This document shows, piece by piece, positions 28,001-34,986 of a stretch of 64,000 nucleotides of DNA (positions are counted from its first letter, which is position 1; each line of letters opens with the position of its first letter). Location: the NCBI GenBank assembly GCA_016792625.1, contig JAEUKK010000001.1, positions 1 to 64,000 of the forward strand. The letters run 5' to 3'. Below the pieces are notes generated by a model. That model saw nothing but the letters and a program-made list of their open reading frames with translations. It was not told where the DNA came from and searched no databases. The translations under genes were made by a program, and so were the position numbers. This DNA is from Deltaproteobacteria bacterium. GTDB lineage: Bacteria > Myxococcota_A > UBA796 > UBA2385.

Positions 28001-28589
28001 GGTCGAGCTGCACCTCGGGCAGCTCGACAAGGCGCTCAAGCGCTTCAACACCGCGCTCGAGCAGCGGCAGAACGACATCCGGGCGCTGCAAGGCGTCTCA
28101 GCCGTGCTCATGGCCCAGGGCAACTGGAACAGCCTGCTGACGGTCTACAACAACATCATCTACCACGCCCAGTCGCAGGCCGAAGTGGTCGAGGCCTACC
28201 TCACCAAGGGCTGGGTTTTGGACGCGCGGATGAGCCTGCCCGACAAGGCGGCCCAGCACTACCGCAAGTGCTTGACCTTGGACCCCGAGCAGCCGGCGGC
28301 GCGCCTGCGCCTCGCCGAGCTCGCCCTCCGCGGCGGTGACTGGGCCGAGGCGGGCGCGCTTGCCAGCCAGGGCCTGGGTCGCCCGGCGACCGGGGCCGGG
28401 GGTCGGGCGCACCTGCTGCTCTGCCGCGCGGTGGCCCAGCTGGGGCTCGGCGACCGGGCGGCGGCTGCGGCGGACTACGCCGAGGCCATCGCGACTGACG
28501 TCACCCTGCTCGACCGCCTGCCCGCGGAGCTGCCCGCGCAGGAGCAGGTGCACGGGGTGCTCCGCGAGCGCCTGCACGCCGCGCTGTGA
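22017..28589 (+). CDS. Giant TPR-repeat protein with Ala/Pro-rich N-terminus
   Basis: 2190 aa, the largest gene in the window. The charged start MGPDKKKSAVDDLFDDLADS is followed by about 550 residues of low-complexity Ala/Pro/Val and acidic sequence. Next comes a hydrophobic Ala-rich stretch (about 573-593, AAVAGLALGAAAAVAALGAA) that could be a membrane segment or just low complexity, then about 1500 residues of helical repeats. Several are canonical TPRs, for example RTYTNLGWVELHLGQLDKAL and AAQHYRKCLTLDPEQPAARL near the C-terminus. TPR arrays bind other proteins; there is no signal peptide and no catalytic domain. It overlaps the cysteine desulfurase start by one base (TGATG), which implies cotranscription. 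A structural or assembly role is only a guess. Start chosen for the GAGGGG ribosome site. Confidence 0.85.
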   Translation: MGPDKKKSAVDDLFDDLADSFFRDGDEGAAQWDELPSKLEIRTSDLTAEIAAAQAAPPPVPAPPVVPTPAVAPAPPAVAPGAAVEAPVAAPPEPAPAAPAPPPTAGITPTGAPLGAAFAPPSAARASSSLANEQTAIFTRPVAPAAPSAPVAPPPMIPVPAARPGDAGLFSAPTLIMPAAELEQDSGPVAPPAAISPPVAPALPPAPPAGAADDEPPPPAEVDEAPSAPVAAVAAGPGLPAPSLPRVVPGLDPNEEESLFMGAAGGADQAALDAELLDQPTAELPAPVSPPVALFSGAPPAPAPTVPVDALPAPEPAAAADDRGPARPDADDDEEATAEDFMDAGPDHSLVLRRTPRPAGRIDGAAPAAAPSAPAGDLAAYSADEIALARAERSARRAPSAALEDDWFMNDGPSAAVPAAAAPVSAPVAASPPEPVAAPPVAVAEAPVAPPVAPEPPAPMPSAEQTLAFGLPLSEADLGVFDEETAQMDLDEASALAGFDLRGSRTEDDALEAVEAQSDLVSGFAEVDDLRDIDAPELIDAAALPEAPPAPGPSAGADAELGEHDPVTEMAPSAAVAGLALGAAAAVAALGAAAPVRAGLRGLDEAESSVRATAVPSAGAAAWQDGAEGLVAEAAHRQGAEKATLLEGAGLIYFHRVADWTAAGALLATAAANGASSPRLLGAWTDVVAEQRDASLLLDLLERRAQQAAGPAAAELLQDAALVAQHASPAEARRLLLSSLDALAAHPAHPARWFGLQRLAALSRAAGADLDLNSALEQMIALSTGPRRARLLAEQAALLADRGEDAERLRSLWEEARAADPGAPEPLLALEAIARAVGDAEGLVALYLSEAARTGEEAWFVGRAVRAAVAGGLPGDQVAALWARARAAGAGPLLRREHQVWLEATGRFAELAEVLAADAEAEVGAARSWTLTRLGQAREGMGDIDGAIRAYQDAAVHDAGNAPAVEAAARLLGRAGRYAEVVGLLSARLEQFTDPNLIVHTLFRIGEINEGLLGAPAAARDAYERILGLAPGYLPALDGLERVLHRLGAWGPLSGLYEQRASLAEEPAVVAAWLTRAGGLAEDRLADPARALDLYRRALAEAADFGGALDGAVRLLSAAGEHRQVAALLRAAAGVSRDPNAVVSYLYRCARILVDQPGRSAADLAEANAALSRCVDLSPGFLPALTLRRDLAGELGSWADVYELHRLEADAIDDAERRAWRLLAAAATAEHLAGTGPIEVARALLRERAGWAPAVAFIDRQSLLDGDYGARAELLRADATDGPAGPTERWQVLAELSHRSGDERGAQDAVRHAAVQAVNAPHGLALLAAALRDPRTGANLAAAADPLLAARLLERAEASVDERVRAWAAAAEVDPVEAAAGQERSLDPRADRAALAEVHEKLAALVPDAAARGVHALLSGRLFEGLGDAARAMRLYSLAVALSPGPGKALDGLRRVATSVKDLGAIEAAHATLGAGPSPELALDLEAAGAHAAAAAVWRGLLGIDDEAGDLVVLTHLERNLAAADDWAGVFEVLGLRAQRSRSAEQRALLHQRRRWVLAEKLASTDMAWDHYRQLHAEQPGDPEVIEPLARIAAARGELSLSVQYLRELAAATADPAEAARLHRRVSEVLIAAGDRDGGRAALHDAMRLSPDDDATLAQLTEIAVADGDHRALAGLLARQATRASGAELLELVRRIARLWQNELAEPQVAVGAWRKVLELAPDDAEALDAVAGLSRAAGDWQGFYSAATARIPTLSGAARAELQAEVGRVCLQRLGREEDALRFFDAATTGDAPSLAAAQELERVYSAKGAWDRVVDAIVRQSRAEAADDRRVELLLRAAQVRLVNLMDRAGASELYGEVLKIAPRNATALTFRADFLYSAGDLAQAAAVFAEMEDAQRARDLDDFDDRIEVGLYYFRFAEALRALGGDAEAARRYGQALDLNPNHLPSLEAAGPLYMAAGRWEDAHKIYRQVLQLTGGQGDPERVARTYTNLGWVELHLGQLDKALKRFNTALEQRQNDIRALQGVSAVLMAQGNWNSLLTVYNNIIYHAQSQAEVVEAYLTKGWVLDARMSLPDKAAQHYRKCLTLDPEQPAARLRLAELALRGGDWAEAGALASQGLGRPATGAGGRAHLLLCRAVAQLGLGDRAAAAADYAEAIATDVTLLDRLPAELPAQEQVHGVLRERLHAAL

Positions 28590-29746
28590 TGGAGCCGGTG
28601 CGCGGCGCTCCCGAGGCCGGGCGCCGCGCCCGGATCGACCTCGGCCTCTACTGCGATCACAACGCGACCGCGCCGATGCACCCCGACGTGCGCGCCGCGG
28701 TGGCCGAGGCGGAGGAGGCCCTCTGGGGCAACCCGAGCAGCCCCCACGCCGCGGGCGCGGTGGCCCGGGCCCGGCTCGAGGACTGTCGCCGCGAGCTGGG
28801 CGCCCTCCTCGACGTGGACCACCGGCGCGTCATTTTCACCAGCGGCGCCACCGAGTCCAACGCGCAGGCGCTGCAGCCTGGCCCGCGACCGGTGCTCGCC
28901 TCGGCGGTGGAGCACCCGAGCGCGCTGAGCTGGGCCGGGCAGCGGGTCGAGGTGGACGCCGACGGGGTCATCGATCTCGAGGCCTTGGATCGGGCCCTGG
29001 CCCTCGCGGGCGCCGGCGCACGGGTCGCGCTCCAGGCGGCGAACAACGAGACCGGCGTGCTGCAGCCCGTAGTTGAAGCGGCGGCGGTCTGCGCGGCCCG
29101 CGGCGCGCGCGTGCACATCGACGCCGCGCAGCTGCCCGGGCGGTGCCCGCTGCGGCCCGCTGCGCAGTCGGCCTCGAGCCTCGCGCTCTGCGCCCACAAG
29201 TTCGGCGGGCCCAAGGGGGTGGGCCTGCTGCTCGTTGATCCCGAGGTGCGCCCGCTGCTCCGGGGCGGCGCCCAGGAGCGGGGCCTGCGCCCAGGCACCG
29301 TGCCCGTTCCGCTCATCGTCGGGCTCACCGCGGCCCTGCGCCGCGCCGAAGCGGCGGTGCAGAGCGGCGCGCCCGCCTCGCTCGCCGCCGACCGGGACGC
29401 CTTGGAGGCCGCCGCGGTGACCCTGGGTGGCCGGCCGCTGGCCGCGGGCCGCCCGCGCCTCCCGAACACGACCGCCCTCCTCTTTGACGTAGACGCCGAG
29501 ATCTTGGTGATGGCGCTCGATATGGCCGGCCTCTGCGCCTCCACCGGGGCGGCCTGCTCCTCGGGGGCCGCCGAGCAGAGCCACGTGCTCGCCGCCATGG
29601 GCCTGCGGGGGCGCCCCCTGCGGCTCTCGGTGGGGCCGGGCCTCGACCTCGCCCGGGCGACGGCCGCCCTCGGCGCGCTGGGCGCCGCGCGGGCCGCGCT
29701 CGCCGACGGCGGCGAGACCCTGGGTGCGCCGCCTGTCGACGGATAG
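28589..29746 (+). CDS. Cysteine desulfurase (NifS/IscS-type)
   Basis: 385 aa PLP-dependent class V aminotransferase fold. It opens with LYCDHNATAPMHPDVR and has FTSGATESNAQAL, an ANNETGVLQP motif, the PLP-binding Lys204 in ALCAHKFGGPKGVGLL and the persulfide-forming Cys323 in STGAACSSGAAEQSHVL. The enzyme takes sulfur from cysteine and passes the persulfide to acceptors. The gene is placed between the TPR protein and mnmA (20-bp gap to mnmA), so its main client is probably tRNA 2-thiolation. No iscU, iscA or suf genes are nearby, which argues against a dedicated Fe-S role. A GTG one codon upstream is an alternative start. Confidence 0.9.
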   Translation: MEPVRGAPEAGRRARIDLGLYCDHNATAPMHPDVRAAVAEAEEALWGNPSSPHAAGAVARARLEDCRRELGALLDVDHRRVIFTSGATESNAQALQPGPRPVLASAVEHPSALSWAGQRVEVDADGVIDLEALDRALALAGAGARVALQAANNETGVLQPVVEAAAVCAARGARVHIDAAQLPGRCPLRPAAQSASSLALCAHKFGGPKGVGLLLVDPEVRPLLRGGAQERGLRPGTVPVPLIVGLTAALRRAEAAVQSGAPASLAADRDALEAAAVTLGGRPLAAGRPRLPNTTALLFDVDAEILVMALDMAGLCASTGAACSSGAAEQSHVLAAMGLRGRPLRLSVGPGLDLARATAALGALGAARAALADGGETLGAPPVDG

Positions 29747-29766
29747 CCGCCCGGCGGAGGGAGGCC

Positions 29767-30840
29767 ATGCGCGTCGTCGTCGCGATGAGCGGGGGAGTGG
29801 ACAGCTCGGTCGTCGCCGGCCTGCTCGCAGAGCAGGGGCACGAGGTCATCGGCGTGCACATGAAGCTGCACGACGCGCCGACCGCGGCCGGGCCGGCCGA
29901 CGCCAAGCGCTGCTGTGGGCTCGACGACGCGCTCGACGCGCGGGCGGTCGCCGACAAGGTGGGGGCGCGGTTCTTCGTGATGGACCTGCGTGAGGCCTTT
30001 CAGCGCGCGGTCATCGACGACTACACCGAGAACTGGGTGCGTGGCGCGACGCCCAACCCCTGCGTGCAGTGCAACGGCGTGCTCAAATTTCGTGTGCTGC
30101 TGCAGCGGGCCAAGGCCCTGGGCGCCGACGCGCTGGCGACCGGCCATTATGCCCGGATTACGGCTGAGGGTGGTCTGCTCGAGGCCGTCGACCGCGACAA
30201 GGATCAGTCCTATTTCCTGTTCCCCATGACCAAGGCAGCGCTCGCCGCGACGATTTTTCCGCTCGGCGGGCTGACCAAGGCTGAGGTGCGGGCGCACGCG
30301 CGCCGCATGGGGCTGCTCACCGCCGAGAAGCCCGAGTCACAAGAGACCTGCTTTATCCCCGATGATGACCACGCGGCTTTTGTCCAGCGCGCGCACCCCG
30401 ACTTAGACGGCGCGGGTGAGATCTGCCACGAGGACGGTCGCGTCTTGGGTCGGCACGACGGCTATTGGCGCTTCACCGTGGGCCAGCGCCGCGGGCTCGG
30501 CGTGGCCACGGGGGCGCCGGTCTACGTGCTGTCGGTGGATCCCGATACCCACCGGGTCGTGGTCGGCCCACCGGAGCGGCTCTCGCACCACGCCCTCCGG
30601 GCCCGAGGCTTCGCGTGGCTTCGCAAGCCAGAGCCCGGGGAGGTGGTCGAGGCCCGCGTGCGGCACCGCGGCGCCCGCCTGCCCGTCGAGGTGGTGGAAG
30701 AGGAGGGCGCGCCCGAGGGCAGCCTTCAGCTGCGGTTTTTGGCCCCGGCCCGCGCCGCCGCCCGCGGCCAGGCGGTCGTGCTCTACGCGGGCCCCCAGGT
30801 CCTCGGCGGCGGTTGGATCCGCGACGTGCTCCCTGCTTGA
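29767..30840 (+). CDS. mnmA: tRNA-specific 2-thiouridylase MnmA
   Basis: 357 aa. The PP-loop ATP-pyrophosphatase motif SGGVDSS is at the N-terminus. The first catalytic Cys is in TPNPCVQCNGVLKF (Cys99), which activates tRNA and attacks, and the second is in ESQETCFIPDDD (Cys195), which takes the persulfide. DKDQSYFLF and a C-terminal beta-barrel domain starting near VGQRRGLGVATG complete the family pattern. MnmA puts sulfur at position 2 of U34 in tRNA-Lys, -Glu and -Gln. The adjoining desulfurase gene supplies the sulfur; Tus relay proteins are not seen here. Length is normal. The RNase III gene starts three bases after its stop. Confidence 0.96.
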   Translation: MRVVVAMSGGVDSSVVAGLLAEQGHEVIGVHMKLHDAPTAAGPADAKRCCGLDDALDARAVADKVGARFFVMDLREAFQRAVIDDYTENWVRGATPNPCVQCNGVLKFRVLLQRAKALGADALATGHYARITAEGGLLEAVDRDKDQSYFLFPMTKAALAATIFPLGGLTKAEVRAHARRMGLLTAEKPESQETCFIPDDDHAAFVQRAHPDLDGAGEICHEDGRVLGRHDGYWRFTVGQRRGLGVATGAPVYVLSVDPDTHRVVVGPPERLSHHALRARGFAWLRKPEPGEVVEARVRHRGARLPVEVVEEEGAPEGSLQLRFLAPARAAARGQAVVLYAGPQVLGGGWIRDVLPA

Positions 30841-30843
30841 GGT

Positions 30844-31854
30844 GTGAAATTGCCCCCGACCCCTTCGATTCCCCAGGTTCCAACCGGTCTTCACCTCGCC
30901 GCGCTGACCCATCCCAGCTATGCAAACGAGCACGCGGGCACCGAGCATTACCAGCGGCTTGAGTTCCTCGGTGATGCCCTCATCAAGGGCTATGTCGCCG
31001 AGGTCCTCTACTACGCCTTTCCCGACGAGCACGAGGGCCAGCTCTCGGACCGCATGCACCAGATCGTGTCGCGGGTCGGGCTGGCAAAGGCCGCCCGCAC
31101 CCTGGGCTTGGACGCGCGCGACGGCCTCGGTCGCTATGTGCGCTTGGGCGGGAGCGAGCGCATCGCCAATGTTGATGGTCTGAGCGAGAAGATCCTCGAA
31201 GAGCTCTTTGAAGCCTGGGTTGGTGCGACGTTTTTGGTGGACGGCCCCGCCGCGGCGCGGGCCTTGGTGCAGGAGGCCGCCCGTCAAAACGGCCTCAGTC
31301 CGCTGACCTCGACCAATTACAAAGACATCCTCCAACGTTACGTGCAGCGCGCGGTGGGGGAGCTCCCCACCTACAGCGCGGCGCGGGTCCCGGGCACCCC
31401 CGACCACCTCGCCCGATGGGAGGCGTCGGTCGCGCTTCCTGACGGCGAAGGGGCCCCGTGGGCGCCAGGCCTCCGCGAGCTGGCCGAGGAGCGCTCCAAG
31501 CTGGCCGCCGAGCAAGCGGCGGCGCGCGCGCTGCTCCTCCGCCTCGGGGTGGACCCGGACACCGCCCCGCCGGACCGCCCGCCCGCCGCGCTCCCGCCCG
31601 CGGCCCTGCCCGGCCCGGCCGCCAAGCCGGCCCGCAGCCTGCTGAAAGAGCTCGCGGATGGGCGTGCAGAGCCCCCGCCGGCCTACGCCGATGACGAGGA
31701 GGGGCCGCCCCATCGCCGCGTCTTCACCGCCACCTGCACCTTTCGCGGGCAGGTCGGCCAGGGGAGGGCGGCCACCAAGAAGGCCGCGCAGGAGGCTGCT
31801 GCCGCCGATGTCCTGCAGCAGCTCCACGCGGCCGGCGCGGGCGGCGCTGCGTGA
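30844..31854 (+). CDS. rnc: Ribonuclease III with two apparent dsRNA-binding domains
   Basis: 336 aa, longer than the usual ~225. The catalytic domain covers about residues 15-150: LTHPSYANE, the signature YQRLEFLGDALIKGYVAEVL (Glu40 and Asp44 are the metal ligands; the position before Arg38 is Gln instead of Glu, as in a number of RNase III proteins) and ILEELFEAWVGATF with the last catalytic Glu. A first dsRBD-like region starts at NYKDILQRYVQ (about 159) and runs to a helix near 231. After a Pro/Ala linker, a second and more canonical dsRBD spans about 277-330 (HRRVFTATCTFRGQVGQG, ATKKAAQEAAAADVLQQL). It would process rRNA and mRNA duplexes. GTG start; the rnc-era order is conserved in many bacteria. 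Confidence 0.87.
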   Translation: MKLPPTPSIPQVPTGLHLAALTHPSYANEHAGTEHYQRLEFLGDALIKGYVAEVLYYAFPDEHEGQLSDRMHQIVSRVGLAKAARTLGLDARDGLGRYVRLGGSERIANVDGLSEKILEELFEAWVGATFLVDGPAAARALVQEAARQNGLSPLTSTNYKDILQRYVQRAVGELPTYSAARVPGTPDHLARWEASVALPDGEGAPWAPGLRELAEERSKLAAEQAAARALLLRLGVDPDTAPPDRPPAALPPAALPGPAAKPARSLLKELADGRAEPPPAYADDEEGPPHRRVFTATCTFRGQVGQGRAATKKAAQEAAAADVLQQLHAAGAGGAA

Positions 31855-31946
31855 CGACGAGGCGACGTCCCGCTGAGGGGTCACTTTGTGTCCGCGAATT
31901 GCCGCCCGACCTGCGGATCCTGCCTGCCCGAACGGGTCACCCGCGT

Positions 31947-31952
31947 TAGTCG
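31947..31952 (+). promoter_or_regulatory. Putative -10 box placing era on a leaderless mRNA
   Basis: TAGTCG ends 6 bases before the era ATG at 31959, and the bases between are all C, so no ribosome site exists. If used as a -10, transcription would begin at the start codon. The 104-bp gap to rnc supports a separate promoter. Confidence 0.4.
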
Positions 31953-31958
31953 CCCCCC

Positions 31959-33413
<1,455 letters not shown>

Positions 33414-33434
33414 CGCCCCGGGCCAAGGCCACGA

Positions 33435-34910
33435 ATGACCCCCGTTATCGCCATCGTTGGGCGGCCCAATGTGGGCAAGTCCACGCTGTTCAACCGCCTG
33501 ACCGGCAGCCGCCAAGCCCTGGTCCACGACCGGCCGGGCGTCACCCGTGATCGCCACTATGGTTCGGCCCAGTACCTCGACCGTGAGGTCATCCTCATCG
33601 ACACGGGCGGCTTTGAGCCTGACCTGAACGACCTCGCCGAGGGCGCGCTGTTTCGGCAGGTGCGCCGGCAGGCCGAGGCGGCGATCGACGAGGCCGACCT
33701 CGTGCTGTTCGTGGTCGACCGCGAGGCGGGCCTCACCGCCGCTGACCACATGACCGCCGAGATCCTGCGCAAGGCGCTGGGCTCGCGCCTCGAGCCGGGC
33801 CGATTGCTGCTCGTGGTCAACAAGTGCGACGGCCCGAAGCACGACGACGACTCCGCCGAGTTCTACAGCATGGGCTTGGGCGACCAGGTCTGCATCTCAG
33901 CCGAGCACGGGCGCAACATCTATGACCTGTGGGAGGCCATCCTCGAGCGGGTGCAGGCCCCCGAGGTCATCAGCGACGACGAGGACGAGGACGAGCGGCG
34001 GAGCCGCCCGAAGGCCGACCCCGCCGAAGAGGCGGCCGCCCTCGACATGGACCTGCCCCTTGAGCAGGTCGACGCCGACGACGGCAAGTCCGAGATCCGC
34101 ATCGCGGTGATCGGCCGACCCAACATTGGAAAATCGACGCTGGTGAACCTGCTCATCGGCGAAGAGCGGCACGTCGTCCACGACATGCCGGGCACCACGA
34201 TGGACGCCGTCGACAGCGTCTTTGTCTACAACGGGCGCCCCATGCGCCTAGTGGACACGGCGGGCATCCGGCGGCGCGCGCGCATCGACGACCGGCTCGA
34301 GTCCTACGCGACCATGCGCGCCATCAAGGCGATCGAGCGCTGCCATGTGACGCTGCTCGTGATCGACGGCGTGGAGGGCGTCACCGCGCAGGACGCGCGG
34401 CTCGCCGCGCTGGTCGCCGACCGCGGGCGGGCCTGCCTCCTCATCGTGAACCGCTGGGACCTCATCAAGACCGTGCCTGACCGCAACCACGCGGTCGTCG
34501 AAGAGGAGCTGCGCCAGTCGCTGCCCCACCTCGACTGGGCGCCGGCGCTGTACACCTCGGCGCTCACCGCGAAGGGCTGCCACCGCATCCTCCCCTTGGT
34601 CGAAGAGGTCTTCCGGGCCTTTGACCAGCGGATCTCGACGGCGCGCCTCAACGACTGGCTCCGCGCGGCGGTCGCGGCCAACCAGCCGCCGCAGAAGCAC
34701 CACCACCCGGTGCGGCTCAACTACGCCACGCAGGCCCGGGTGCGGCCGCCGACCTTCATCCTGTTCAGCAACAGCCCCGAGGCCATCCGGCCGCCGTATC
34801 GGCGCTACCTCGAGAACCAGCTCCGCGAGGCGCATGGCTTCGTGGGCACCCCGATCCGCTTGAAGATCCGGCAGAAGCGTCGGCCGGGCGAGAGCAAAGC
34901 AGACGACTGA
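33435..34910 (+). CDS. der: Ribosome assembly GTPase Der (EngA)
   Basis: 491 aa. Two tandem GTPase domains: the first begins VIAIVGRPNVGKSTLFNRL with DTGGFEPD, the second (about residue 225) IAVIGRPNIGKSTLVNLL with DTAGIRRRARI. The C-terminal KH-like domain contains NRWDLIK earlier and ends in IRLKIRQKRRPGESKADD. Der acts in 50S subunit maturation. A charged linker (DDEDEDERRSRPKADP) between the two G domains is longer than usual. The gene sits 21 bp after era, so two ribosome-assembly GTPases are coexpressed. Length is in the normal range of 440-500. Confidence 0.96.
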   Translation: MTPVIAIVGRPNVGKSTLFNRLTGSRQALVHDRPGVTRDRHYGSAQYLDREVILIDTGGFEPDLNDLAEGALFRQVRRQAEAAIDEADLVLFVVDREAGLTAADHMTAEILRKALGSRLEPGRLLLVVNKCDGPKHDDDSAEFYSMGLGDQVCISAEHGRNIYDLWEAILERVQAPEVISDDEDEDERRSRPKADPAEEAAALDMDLPLEQVDADDGKSEIRIAVIGRPNIGKSTLVNLLIGEERHVVHDMPGTTMDAVDSVFVYNGRPMRLVDTAGIRRRARIDDRLESYATMRAIKAIERCHVTLLVIDGVEGVTAQDARLAALVADRGRACLLIVNRWDLIKTVPDRNHAVVEEELRQSLPHLDWAPALYTSALTAKGCHRILPLVEEVFRAFDQRISTARLNDWLRAAVAANQPPQKHHHPVRLNYATQARVRPPTFILFSNSPEAIRPPYRRYLENQLREAHGFVGTPIRLKIRQKRRPGESKADD

Positions 34911-34986
34911 GGGCGCCACGCGCGGGCTGCAGCGCCCGCGCTGGCGGCGCGTGACGGCTGCGGCGCGGCCCTGACCCCGAGGCCCC

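Noticed and set aside
21999..28091. Minus-strand open frames of 1050 and 978 residues
   Set aside because: Both are antisense to the giant TPR gene, which has canonical repeats and a ribosome site; the antisense products are Arg/Gly-rich shadows.
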